From assembly GCF_000514815.1 (NCBI RefSeq), contig NZ_KI911472.1, positions 90,835 through 154,834 of the forward strand: a stretch of DNA of 64,000 bases. The letters are read 5' to 3'. The stretch is from Salinispora fenicalii. Lineage in GTDB: Bacteria > Actinomycetota > Actinomycetes > Mycobacteriales > Micromonosporaceae. The position numbers and the translations under genes are program-made. The notes beneath the pieces were generated by a model, which worked only from the letters and a program-made list of their open reading frames with translations, ran no database searches and had not been told where the DNA came from. Below are positions 16,302-24,318 of this stretch, in pieces (within the stretch, counting starts at the first letter, position 1; every line of letters begins with the position of its first letter).

Positions 16302-17735
16302 ATGGACGAAACCACGTACGATGTCGTGATTGTCGGAGCCGGACCAACCGGGCTGCTGCTCGCCGGTGATCTCGCGGCGGCCGGGGTCCGGGTCGCTGTT
16401 CTGGAGAAGCGCCGCGACGAGTCGAACCTGACCCGAGCATTCGGGGTGCATGCTCGGACCCTCGAGCAGTTCGACGCGCGTGGGCTCGCCGACCAACTGG
16501 TCGAGACCGGCAAAGCGCTGGGCCGGCTCCGGTTGTTCGGCACGGTGTCGGTCTCCCTCGCGTCGCTGCCGACGCGCTTCCCGTTTCTGCTCGTCACACC
16601 CCAGTACCAGGTGGAGCGACTGTTGCTGGAACGCGCCGTCGCGGGTGGAGTCGATCTCTTCCGTGGCGCCCGGGTGATCAAGATCGAGTCAGGTCAGGAT
16701 GAGGTGCAGCTGACCGTTGACCGCGATGGGGATGTTCACACGTTAACGGGCCGGTACGTCGTCGGCACTGACGGACGCCACTCCACGGTGCGGGAGCAAC
16801 TCGGCCTGGACTTCCCGGGTAACTCCGTGCTCCGTTCACTGATCTTGGCTGACGTCCAGCTCACCGAGTCGCCGCCCGAAGTGCTGACGGTCCTGGGTAA
16901 CCAGCACGGCTTCTGTCTCATCGTCCCGTTCGGCGACGGTTGGTATCGGGTCATGGCGCGGGACCCGAACTGGGAGCCGCCGGACAGCACGCCGGTCACC
17001 CTGGAGGAGATCGCCAACCTGGTGCGCCGGATCGCCGGAACTGACTACGGCATGCACAGTCCACGCTGGATGTCCCGGTTCCACAGCGACGAGCGGCAGG
17101 CCACCGCCTACCGGCAGGGGCGGGTGCTGCTCGCCGGTGACGCCGCCCACGTCCACTCGCCGGCCGGTGGCATGGGCATGAACACCGGTCTACAGGACGC
17201 GGCCAACCTGGGGTGGAAGCTCGCTGCCGTTGTGCACGGTCGGGCTGGTGACAGTCTGCTCGACACGTACGAGGCGGAGCGGCGGCCGGTCGGTCGAATG
17301 GTGCTGCGTACGAGCGGCGGGCTGATCCGGGCGGTGATCCTCCGTTCCTCGCTCGCGCGGGCAGCCCGCAACGGACTCTTCCGTGCCGGCATCGCCGTGC
17401 GGCCGCTGGGCGACCAGCTGCGAATGCGGCTCAGCGGGATCGGCGTACGCTATCCGGCCACCCGCGGCGCGCATCCGTTGGTCGGCCAGCGCGCCCCCGA
17501 CCTCGCCGCCCAGGATGGGAGCCGGCTGTACACGGCGCTGCGAGGTGGCGGCTTCGTCCTGGTGGATCCGGATCCGAACGGCCCCGGCTACAACGACCTG
17601 GTGACGTTCCGCCCGGCGGAGCCGACCACACCGATGTTGGTGCGGCCCGACGGGTATGTCGCCTGGGCCGGCTCGACCGGGCCCGACCTGGATCGGGCCG
17701 TGTCCGCCTGGGGCGCTGCCCGACCAGCGTCGTGA
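16302..17735 (+). CDS. FAD-dependent monooxygenase (aromatic hydroxylase type)
   Basis: This 477-residue flavoprotein of the PheA/TfdB group has the N-terminal FAD motif VVIVGAGPTGLLLAGDLA, an Arg contact region (NLTRAFGVHARTLEQ), the mid DG motif VVGTDGRHSTVREQLG, and the GD motif RVLLAGDAAHVHSPAGGMGM with NTGLQDAANLGWKL. The C-terminal thioredoxin-like domain is present (GQRAPDLAAQDG). It probably hydroxylates an aromatic or polyketide substrate using NAD(P)H. No biosynthetic partners adjoin it apart from a methyltransferase gene 310 bp away on the other strand. ATG 16302 follows GGAGG; GTG 16284 is possible. Confidence 0.88.
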   Translation: MDETTYDVVIVGAGPTGLLLAGDLAAAGVRVAVLEKRRDESNLTRAFGVHARTLEQFDARGLADQLVETGKALGRLRLFGTVSVSLASLPTRFPFLLVTPQYQVERLLLERAVAGGVDLFRGARVIKIESGQDEVQLTVDRDGDVHTLTGRYVVGTDGRHSTVREQLGLDFPGNSVLRSLILADVQLTESPPEVLTVLGNQHGFCLIVPFGDGWYRVMARDPNWEPPDSTPVTLEEIANLVRRIAGTDYGMHSPRWMSRFHSDERQATAYRQGRVLLAGDAAHVHSPAGGMGMNTGLQDAANLGWKLAAVVHGRAGDSLLDTYEAERRPVGRMVLRTSGGLIRAVILRSSLARAARNGLFRAGIAVRPLGDQLRMRLSGIGVRYPATRGAHPLVGQRAPDLAAQDGSRLYTALRGGGFVLVDPDPNGPGYNDLVTFRPAEPTTPMLVRPDGYVAWAGSTGPDLDRAVSAWGAARPAS

Positions 17736-17969
17736 CCTGTTCCAGGTAGTTCCACTCGGTTCTCCCGTCCAGCAGGGTCACCCGGGAGCCGCGGGTCCCG
17801 TCGGGATCGCCGAACGGGAGTTGGCGATCACCGTCGGGGCCGCCGAATGCGGGCCGGCGATCACCGTTCGCTGCGTCGGTGGCGGGTGCTGCGGCCGCAA
17901 TCGGGGCCTCCGAAGCTCATGTTGCTGATCTACTCTGGCCGTTTCTCCGAAACGGGTGAGAAGGGTGAC

Positions 17970-18068
17970 ATGAGCTACGACGACACCAACCGGCTGGATG
18001 AGCCGATAGATCGGCTGGCGGCTCGGGCGCTTGCCGCCCGGGCCGCTCAGTCTCCCCAGCGTAGGTAG
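17970..18068 (+). CDS. Possible 32-residue small protein
   Basis: ATG 17970 is preceded by GAAGGGTG at good spacing and opens a short frame (MSYDDTNRLDEPIDRLAARA, then a basic Ala/Arg tail). It overlaps the end of the methyltransferase gene on the other strand by 22 bp. Hydrophilic composition and a good ribosome-binding site are the only support. The rest of 17736-17969 shows no gene, only a repeated GGCGATCACCGT word. Confidence 0.3.
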   Translation: MSYDDTNRLDEPIDRLAARALAARAAQSPQRR

Positions 18069-18820
18069 GCCGGGGCCGGCCGCCCGGGCAGTAGCCGCAG
18101 CGGCGCGTGGTCCAGCCCGAGCACTTCCCGCACGGCGACGTTCTCGCCGGGCCACTTCGGGTTGTCCACCTCGTCGAAGGCGACAATGCTGCCCCTGGTC
18201 AGGCGCGGCCGAATGGCCTCCAGGACCGCCCTGGTCGGTTCGTACAGATCCAGGTCGAGGTAGGCCAGGGCGATGATGGTCTGTGGGTTCTCCTCCAGGT
18301 AGCGCGGCACGGTCTCCCGTACGTCGCCCTGGACCAGCACGCTGCGCTGGGTGACGTGACCGAAGAATTCACTCTGTTCGTGTGCGTCCAAGATCTCTCG
18401 TAGGTACGTCGGGTAGCCCTGCGGGGTGGCGAAGCGACCCTCGTACGCGGTCGGGCCTACCCGGTCGACGTCGTTGAGGTCGGGAAAGCCGGTGAAGGTA
18501 TCGAAGCCCACGATGCGTCGCAGCGGGTTGTACGGTTCGTAGACTCCACGAAGGGCGGCGAAGGTGGCGAGGTGGCGGCCGTACCGGACCCCGAACTCCA
18601 TGATCACGCCGGGGACGTCGAGGACCTGCCGGTACAGCGCGTCCATGGAGAGCAGGTCGGTCAGCTGATGCCGACGGAGGAAGAGCGGCAGATTGTTGAT
18701 CATTTCCTCGGGCGGGATCGGCGAGGTGGCCAAAAGCTTGGTCAGCCGGAGCGCCGTCTCCGTCTCGGTGGGTGAGTCGTGTGCGAATGACCGCAAATCT
18801 TGGTTGTCATCTTTGTCCAT
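18047..18820 (-). CDS. TylF/MycF-type SAM-dependent O-methyltransferase
   Basis: This 257-residue protein starts at ATG 18820 behind a GGGAGGTC site. Family marks are GVIMEFGVRYGRHLATFAAL (SAM-binding loop), RIVGFDTFTGFPDLND, a Mg-binding acidic ALAYLDLDLYEPTRAVLEAI, and GSIVAFDEVDNPKWPGE. TylF/MycF/NovP enzymes methylate sugar hydroxyls in macrolides and aminocoumarins, but homologues are common outside such clusters. Nearby genes give only weak support for a natural-product role (the FAD monooxygenase). The N-terminal 50 residues look complete. Confidence 0.87.
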   Translation of the reverse strand: MDKDDNQDLRSFAHDSPTETETALRLTKLLATSPIPPEEMINNLPLFLRRHQLTDLLSMDALYRQVLDVPGVIMEFGVRYGRHLATFAALRGVYEPYNPLRRIVGFDTFTGFPDLNDVDRVGPTAYEGRFATPQGYPTYLREILDAHEQSEFFGHVTQRSVLVQGDVRETVPRYLEENPQTIIALAYLDLDLYEPTRAVLEAIRPRLTRGSIVAFDEVDNPKWPGENVAVREVLGLDHAPLRLLPGRPAPAYLRWGD

Positions 18821-19064
18821 TATCGACCTCCCGTCATGAGGGGGTGACATGATGGGCGAAAGCGTAGGGGAGGTCGGTCGGTGACACAATGGCATCGGTG
18901 CGGGGCTTCGACCTGAAAGAGGCTGTGTTTGGTGCTGGCTCGACGGCTCTTTCCGAGGTGGGCCGGTAGGTGCGGGTGAATTTTGCGGGTGCTCAGACTC
19001 CAGGCTTTGTTCAACTGCGGAGTTTCGGGTCAGCTGGCCGGGTGCCTTCTCGCATAAGGGAAAG

Positions 19065-19934
19065 CTATGCGATGGTCGCCCTGGTGGGCGCGGTGGCTAG
19101 CGGGGCTGACTCCGGACATCGTGGCGGTTCGGAGAGGTAGGCGAACGTCTCGATGATTCGGCCGACCGGGCCGATCGCCAACACCGGCGGGTCGGTTGGC
19201 TGCGGCGGTCCGATCAGGATTCGGCCGACCGTCGCGCCGCGCTGGGGCAGCTCCACCTCGGCAGTACCGATCAGGTAGCTCGTCGGCTCCTCATCGACCA
19301 GGGCGCTGATCAGCGTGCGGTGCGCCCGTGCCAGCACGATCTGGGCGTGGTAGGCGCTGGGTCGGGCGATGACCGGAACGGCCGAACTGCCGGCGGCTAC
19401 CGTCCAAGCGGTCGGTACGTCGGTGCTCCGTCCCTTCCCGCGCAGGCCCACCAGCACCAGATCGCCGGGTTCGCTGTCGGGCACGAGCAGGGTCAGCCGG
19501 GGGCGGGTGACCACTGCGGCCGCGTGGTGGAGTCGGTCCGCCAGGACGTGGCAGCAGCGACCATCGAGCAGGCGTGCCACCTGCCGGAAGTGCCCCGGCG
19601 TGATACCGACCAGCCGGGAGAACTGAGTGGTGAAGGTGGCGGCGCTGGTATAGCCGACGCAGCGACTGATCGCGGTGACGGTCCGATCCGTGTGCAGCAG
19701 CAACCGCCGTGCCTCCGCCATACGTAGTGCGGCGAGGAAACGGGCCGGAGTCATCGTGGTCACGTCTCGGAACAGCCGATGGAAGTAGAAGGGGCTGAAC
19801 GGCGCTACCCGAGCCAGGTCGGCCAGTTGCAGCGGCTCCGCCAGGTGCTGGCGCATGTAGTCGATCGCCTGTGCCGCGGCTGCCTTTCGGGCCTGGTCCG
19901 CCAAGTAGGCCGAGAGGCCTGAGGTTGAATTCAT
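19065..19934 (-). CDS. AraC-family transcriptional regulator
   Basis: This 289-residue regulator has its DNA-binding domain at the N-terminus (residues about 18-120): AIDYMRQHLAEPLQLADLAR, PFSPFYFHRLFRDVTTMTPA, and the second helix-turn-helix ISRCVGYTSAATFTTQFSRL with GITPGHFRQ. The C-terminal 160 residues form a small-molecule-binding-type module without a recognised signature. N-terminal placement of the HTH is the less common order in this family and resembles SoxS/Rob-like regulators with a GyrI-like effector domain. The target is unknown. Confidence 0.87.
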   Translation of the reverse strand: MNSTSGLSAYLADQARKAAAAQAIDYMRQHLAEPLQLADLARVAPFSPFYFHRLFRDVTTMTPARFLAALRMAEARRLLLHTDRTVTAISRCVGYTSAATFTTQFSRLVGITPGHFRQVARLLDGRCCHVLADRLHHAAAVVTRPRLTLLVPDSEPGDLVLVGLRGKGRSTDVPTAWTVAAGSSAVPVIARPSAYHAQIVLARAHRTLISALVDEEPTSYLIGTAEVELPQRGATVGRILIGPPQPTDPPVLAIGPVGRIIETFAYLSEPPRCPESAPLATAPTRATIA

Positions 19935-20116
19935 ACGAGCCCCCTGTACGGTTGTTCGGGCACCCACCGAGAATTCTGCTGAGACCTCCTTGAACTTTTC
20001 TTGAAGCCGCCATCACGCATCACCTGGTGTGGGGGTATGTGGCGTCGCGCCGCTTGCGGGCTATGGCCAGCAAAGTAGCGGAATATAATTCAGGAAGATT
20101 TGCGACTGCCCTTGGT

Positions 20117-22039
20117 TCAAGCGCCGAGGTGGCAACCGCATGTGCACCCTGTTGAGGGCGGTGCGCCCACGCAACCGCCCTCCTGGAACAGCTGCCGAGC
20201 CAATGCGTGAACCGTGCCGAGCATGTGGTAAGTGCGGCCGCCAGGACCGTGCCGAACCTCCAACACCGATTTGTCAACCAATCGGTCCAGTAGCACCCGC
20301 ACGGCGCGGGGATCACCGATCAGCGCCGCATCCGCACCGGTGCCGGCGCCGGCGCCCGCGCCGGCACCCGCAGCGGCCGTTAGGTCGAAGTCGGCGGGCA
20401 TCGCCCCGAGCCCGGTAAAGCAGCGCAGCTCCGCCGTGTCGAGCAGCTCAATGCTGCGGTGCACAGCAGCGTGTAGCGACCGATGGTGACTCGGCACCCC
20501 TCGCCGCGGCGGCTGGAGCCAATGCAGCGGATCGGTGACAATCTCAACCAGGGCGTCCAGGCGTTGCGTCCGCAGACACGCTGCGGCCAGCTCGATGGCG
20601 AGGGGGAGGCCGTCAAGGGCCCGGCACACCGTGGTGACCCCCGGCAGCGTGGGCTCGTCGAGTTGGAAGCTCGGCTGCACCTGTGTGGCCCGTCGGGCGA
20701 ACAACTGTTGCGCGGGTGGGGGTGCCGTCGATCCTGGTTCCGGATCGGTGCGCAGCGGCCGGACCGGATACACCGCCTCGTACCGCATCCCGAGTAACTC
20801 GCGTGAGGTCAACAGGACGGTGAGGCCGGGACAACCCCGGAGTAGTTCGTCCGCCAGGTCAGCCGCCGCGTCGGTGACCAACTCGGCGTTATCGATCACG
20901 AGCAGCAGCCGTCGGTCCTCCAGCTGACGTACCAGGGGCACGGGTGCTTCCGTCGTTCGCCGCGGTCGGGAAGCGACGACAGCCATCACCGCCCGCTCGA
21001 GCGCGGCCCCGGTGCGTACGTTCGTCAGGTCGACCACCGCCACCCCATCGGCGTGCCGCCCCCGTTGCTGCTCGGCGACGGCCAGGCCGAGCGCGGACTT
21101 GCCTACCCCGGCCGGGCCGGTGAGGCTAACTAGGCGGTATCCGTCGAGCAGGTCGTTGATGGCGGCAAGATCGGCCGATCGCCCGGTCAGTTCGTCGATC
21201 AAGGGTGCGGCCCCGCGCCACGGTGGCGCGTGCGCCGGGTTCCGCCGGTGGGTGGGCGACGAGGCCAGCTTGGCGTCTAACACCTCGCGGTACGCCGCGG
21301 ACAGTTCGGGCCCCGGGTCTACCCCGAGGTCAAGCCGAAGCCGCCCGCGGACCTCGGCGTACCGTTCGATGGCCCGAGCCCGTTGGCCGATTCGGGCCAG
21401 CGTCTGCAACAGCCGGGCCTGCACCCGCTCGTTGAGGGGCTCGGTCAGGGCCAGTTGTTCGGCCACGGGCAGGACTGCCTCTGCCCGGCCCAGTTCCAGC
21501 CCGAGGCCGACATAGTTGAGCGCCGCGGCCAGGAACTCCTGCCGCAGCGGGCGGATGTCATCCTGCTCAATCAGGAGCGCGGCCAACTCGCCGACCTGGG
21601 GATCTCGCCACCGACCAAGGCTCTCGCCGAAGCGGGCGAAGGCGCCGGTCGGCTGGCCGCGTTCGTGGAGGGATGCGGCCTCTCGGACTTCGGTACGAAA
21701 CGCGTGGAGGTCGAGTTGCCCGACGCCGACCGCCAGCCGGTACCCGCCGGGTACCGAGGCGATGACGTTGGTTCGTTGATGGCGTGGTGTGTCCGGTTCC
21801 AGCACCTGGCGCAGCCGGGCAACGTAGGTGTGCACGAGGTTGGTGGCCCGGGTCGGTGACTGTCCCGCCCAGAGCGTGGCGATCACATCATCGAGCGGCA
21901 CGTGTCGTCCGGCCCGAAGTGCCAAAAGGGCGAGAATTGCTCGCTGTTTCGGGGGGCCTAGGTCGATCACGTTACCGCGGATCGTCGCTTGGATTGGACC
22001 GAGGATCTGAATATGAGGGCCGATCTCGATCCGGCTCAT
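20117..22039 (-). CDS. AfsR/SARP-type regulator with BTAD and NB-ARC ATPase, C-terminally short
   Basis: ATG 22039 follows a G-rich site. The 640-residue protein contains an OmpR-like winged helix (IQILGPIQATIRGNVIDLG, QRAILALLALRAGRHVPLDD), a bacterial transcriptional activation domain of TPR type (to about residue 255), then an NB-ARC ATPase: GPAGVGKSALG, LLLVIDNAELV, LTVLLTSRE, LDGLPLAIELAAA. Full AfsR proteins continue with a TPR array to about 900-1000 residues; here translation stops soon after the winged-helix spacer, with a Cys-rich tail (CTCGC). A tandem GCCGGC tract encodes alternating Ala-Gly. It may activate a secondary-metabolism operon, none of which is adjacent. Confidence 0.85.
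   Translation of the reverse strand: MSRIEIGPHIQILGPIQATIRGNVIDLGPPKQRAILALLALRAGRHVPLDDVIATLWAGQSPTRATNLVHTYVARLRQVLEPDTPRHQRTNVIASVPGGYRLAVGVGQLDLHAFRTEVREAASLHERGQPTGAFARFGESLGRWRDPQVGELAALLIEQDDIRPLRQEFLAAALNYVGLGLELGRAEAVLPVAEQLALTEPLNERVQARLLQTLARIGQRARAIERYAEVRGRLRLDLGVDPGPELSAAYREVLDAKLASSPTHRRNPAHAPPWRGAAPLIDELTGRSADLAAINDLLDGYRLVSLTGPAGVGKSALGLAVAEQQRGRHADGVAVVDLTNVRTGAALERAVMAVVASRPRRTTEAPVPLVRQLEDRRLLLVIDNAELVTDAAADLADELLRGCPGLTVLLTSRELLGMRYEAVYPVRPLRTDPEPGSTAPPPAQQLFARRATQVQPSFQLDEPTLPGVTTVCRALDGLPLAIELAAACLRTQRLDALVEIVTDPLHWLQPPRRGVPSHHRSLHAAVHRSIELLDTAELRCFTGLGAMPADFDLTAAAGAGAGAGAGTGADAALIGDPRAVRVLLDRLVDKSVLEVRHGPGGRTYHMLGTVHALARQLFQEGGCVGAPPSTGCTCGCHLGA
20335..20376. repeat. 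GCCGGC-type hexanucleotide tract inside the AfsR-like gene
   Basis: About seven imperfect hexamer units encode an alternating Ala-Gly run followed by TGA-D in the regulator. Tracts like this can change length by slippage in multiples of six without altering the frame. Confidence 0.7.
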
Positions 22040-22115
22040 GTTCCCCCCCAAGCTGTTGGGGTGCTGCGCTCGTTTCGTAGCTATTTTAGGTTAGGTTTCG
22101 AGGTGCCTAAAGTGG

Positions 22116-22503
22116 CTATTCGGAGAGCCACGAGGAGGACGATCTTTCCCCGCCCGTGCCCGGTCTCGATTGAGCGGTACCGTCAGGCGTCAGGGCGCGT
22201 ACCCGCTCGACCAGTCCAGCGCCGTAGGTCACCGGGATCACGCCCACCTTGTCCCCCACCGGATGCCCCAGCGACGCCCTCGCCCACCTGGTCGACGACG
22301 CCCGCGTACTCATTACCGGGTACGACCGGGAAGGTGTTGTTCACTGTCGGCGGTGCCCACCCCTTCCTGATGGCGGCGTCGAAGAGTTTGACCCGGTCGA
22401 TCGCACGCGGCGCGCAGGTGGCCGGGGGCGGCCTGCGGGCTGGCGACCTCGGTCAGCGTCAGAACCTCCGACCCACCGAAGGGCGTCAAGACGGCAGCTT
22501 CAT
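22116..22503 (-). pseudogene. Zinc-independent quinone oxidoreductase / medium-chain dehydrogenase remnant
   Basis: ATG 22503 should start MKAAVLT but one G is missing, so the real sequence (AAVLTPFGGSEVLTLTEV) continues one frame over. A second shift follows near 22415, where the frame with VKLFDAAIRKGWAPP and FPVVPGNEYAGVVDQVGEGV takes over, and a third gives GHPVGDKVGVIPVTYGAGLV. After that the text jumps to a C-terminal GKIVLLV-like end, so the nucleotide-binding domain is deleted. At least three frameshifts and a large deletion make this a clear dead gene. It is divergent from the DinB gene. Confidence 0.8.
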
Positions 22504-22587
22504 AAGGGTCACTTCTCACTTCCCTGTGTCCTGGATCTGATTTGATCCCATTTCTGCTGGTGTTGGCCCGATGGCAGACTGGCGGGC

Positions 22588-23175
22588 ATGGCTGACATGC
22601 GTGACCCGAAGGGCGTACTGCACCACTACCTACAGGCGGCCCGTGACGATCTGGTCTGGAAGCTCGACGGGCTGGGCGAACGCGAGGCGCGATGGCCGCG
22701 TACGTCAACCGGCAACAACCTGCTGGGAATCCTCAAACACTGCCTCAATGTCGAAGCTGCCTACTTTGGTCCTACCTTCGGGCGTGAGTTCCCCACGCCG
22801 GAGGAACTGGTTTCAGCGGAGGCGTATGAGAAGGATTCGCAGGCGGACTGGTATGCGGAGGTAGACGAGACGAAAGATGGGCTGATCGAGCTGTATCGTC
22901 GGGTGGCCGTCTTTGCGGACCAGACGATCGAGCAGCTTCCCCTTGATGCCCCCGGGCGGGTGAGTTGGTGGCGACCAGACCGGCAGGATGTGACCCTGCA
23001 ACGAATCATCGTTCACGTCACCTGTGACCTGACCCGTCACGTGGGCCAGGCTGACATCCTGCGCGAGCAGCACGATGGAGCGATCGGTTGGCATGCGGGC
23101 AATACCAGCGTTCCCGACTACGACTGGTCGGGCTATGTCGTACGGCTGACCGATCTCGCCCAGCGATTCGGATAG
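22588..23175 (+). CDS. DinB-family (DUF664) four-helix metal-binding protein
   Basis: This 195-residue protein starts LHHYLQAARDDLVWKLDGLG and contains the DinB histidines in NNLLGILKHCLNVEAAYFG and IIVHVTCDLTRHVGQADIL, which form the three-His metal site. The ending WSGYVVRLTDLAQRFG is typical of DUF664 members. DinB-like proteins include mycothiol- and bacillithiol-dependent transferases; in mycothiol-producing actinomycetes this is a plausible role but not shown by the sequence. It is divergent from the degraded oxidoreductase. Confidence 0.87.
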   Translation: MADMRDPKGVLHHYLQAARDDLVWKLDGLGEREARWPRTSTGNNLLGILKHCLNVEAAYFGPTFGREFPTPEELVSAEAYEKDSQADWYAEVDETKDGLIELYRRVAVFADQTIEQLPLDAPGRVSWWRPDRQDVTLQRIIVHVTCDLTRHVGQADILREQHDGAIGWHAGNTSVPDYDWSGYVVRLTDLAQRFG

Positions 23176-23244
23176 CGCACGGTCTGCGCGACCACGTGCG
23201 TGGCGCTCGCGGGTTGCCTTCCTGAGGACCTGCCCCGCGACCGC

Positions 23245-23467
23245 AGCCATCTCCCATTGCCCGGTTGGCCGAGTTCGACACGCACCTGGCGGATCAACTG
23301 CTAGCGGCCTTGAGGTCACCGATCGGATCAAGTTGCGCTACCCGCCCCACCGGGAGGAAGCCGCCCGGGCTTTGGTACATCGGGCCCTCGTAGCCGACGA
23401 GGTACTTGCGACTGACTGTGCCGAGGGCACGCCTACCTGGCCGGACGCGGAGTTGCTCACCCGATGA
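23245..23467 (+). pseudogene. Possible frameshifted remnant of a small protein
   Basis: One frame reads ARLAEFDTHLADQLLAAL and, after a shift at about 23312, the next continues EVTDRIKLRYPPHREEAARA and ALVHRALVADEVLATDCAEG up to TGA 23467. Together they look like one helical protein end. No start codon or family was recognised, and the opposite strand also has an unconvincing open frame. I record it because the interval 23176-23645 otherwise contains no gene. Confidence 0.3.
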
Positions 23468-23534
23468 GTCACTCGGCCTGACCTTTTGGCTCCAGCGCGC
23501 CTGAGGTGTTGGCGCCCGGGCCAGGAAGGCACCG

Positions 23535-23577
23535 CCTGGATGATCCGGGCTGGCCTCCCTGGTCTGGATCATCCAGG
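23535..23577. repeat. 12-bp perfect inverted repeat
   Basis: CCTGGATGATCC (23535-23546) is the exact reverse complement of 23566-23577, separated by 19 nt. It lies in a gene-free stretch next to a terminator-like hairpin. It could be a terminator or a leftover from a mobile element; I see no transposase. Confidence 0.5.
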
Positions 23578-23621
23578 GCGACGCTGTGGTGGCGCCGCCC
23601 CGGATGGCTGCTTTGCTGACC

Positions 23622-23650
23622 GCTGACCGCGCGGTCGCTGCGCGGTCAGC
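23622..23650 (-). terminator. Hairpin at the end of the SnoaL-like gene
   Basis: GCTGACCGCGC (23622-23632) pairs perfectly with 23640-23650 around a 7-nt loop. The stem overlaps the stop codon of the minus-strand gene ending at 23646. Confidence 0.65.
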
Positions 23651-24017
23651 TGGCGGTGGGCTCCTTGTCGAGAAAGCCGTACACCGCGGTGAGTCGTCCG
23701 TCGTCGTCGGCCTTGACCACGTCGAAGCCAATGGCGACCGGCTCCGCTGCCCCGGCTGGGACGAGGTGCCAGGTGAAGCGGGCAATGTCGTGATGGGTGT
23801 CGACCGGCCCGGCCAGGGTGAAGGTCATGCCCGTGACCTGCGCCTGGACGGCGCTGATAAACCCGTTGATCGCCTCGTATCCACTGACGTCTGCCTTTGG
23901 GTCCGTATAGGTCGCGGTCTCGGTACAGATACTGCGCATCTTTTCGACCCGACGCATTGGGTCTGTCTCGTTCCATAGGCCGATGTAGCGCTGGACGGTG
24001 TTGGCAAGGTCGCTCAT
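23646..24017 (-). CDS. SnoaL-like / NTF2-fold protein
   Basis: This 123-residue protein starts at ATG 24017. The pattern VQRYIGLWNETDPMRRVEKM, YTDPKADVSGYEAINGFISA, FTLAGPVDTHHDIARFTWHL and a final VVKADDDGRLTAVYGFLD matches the SnoaL-like NTF2 fold: a helix, then a cone of beta-strands around a small cavity. Family members are isomerases, dehydratases or ligand-binding proteins; no catalytic dyad can be assigned here. It is a single-gene unit. Confidence 0.83.
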   Translation of the reverse strand: MSDLANTVQRYIGLWNETDPMRRVEKMRSICTETATYTDPKADVSGYEAINGFISAVQAQVTGMTFTLAGPVDTHHDIARFTWHLVPAGAAEPVAIGFDVVKADDDGRLTAVYGFLDKEPTAS

Positions 24018-24242
24018 GACTGCGGATCCTCTCGTCTCGGAAGTCACGCGGTGTTCTCCGTGCCCCTGAAGATTCGCCCCGCCGGCGGCGCGGTGTCGAT
24101 TATCTGCTAGGTAATGGCTGGTCCCGGGGCCTGGTTGGGGTGCCCGTCGCCGCGATGGCCCGCGTCGTCCTCGGATTAATCGGGTCGGGTTCACCCTGGG
24201 ACGTGCGGATGTTGATTCACCTCAACCAGATGATCGATATCG

Positions 24243-24263
24243 CTCGAAATAATCTTGTTCGAG
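24243..24263 (+). promoter_or_regulatory. Candidate operator upstream of the ROK gene
   Basis: CTCGAA (24243-24248) and TTCGAG (24258-24263) form an inverted repeat with 9-nt spacing in an AT-rich stretch about 60-75 bp before the ROK start. ROK repressors often control their own promoter, but the site is short. The interval 24018-24242 shows no gene I can support. Confidence 0.35.
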
Positions 24264-24318
24264 TCTATTGCTTGGAGTTACTTCAGACCTTAGATTAAGA
24301 CTCGACTTTAGGAGTGCC

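Noticed and set aside
24155..24298. 47-codon frame (MARVVLGLIGSGSPWDVRML...) before the ROK gene
   Set aside because: No ribosome-binding site, overlaps the likely ROK promoter and operator, and matches nothing I recognise.
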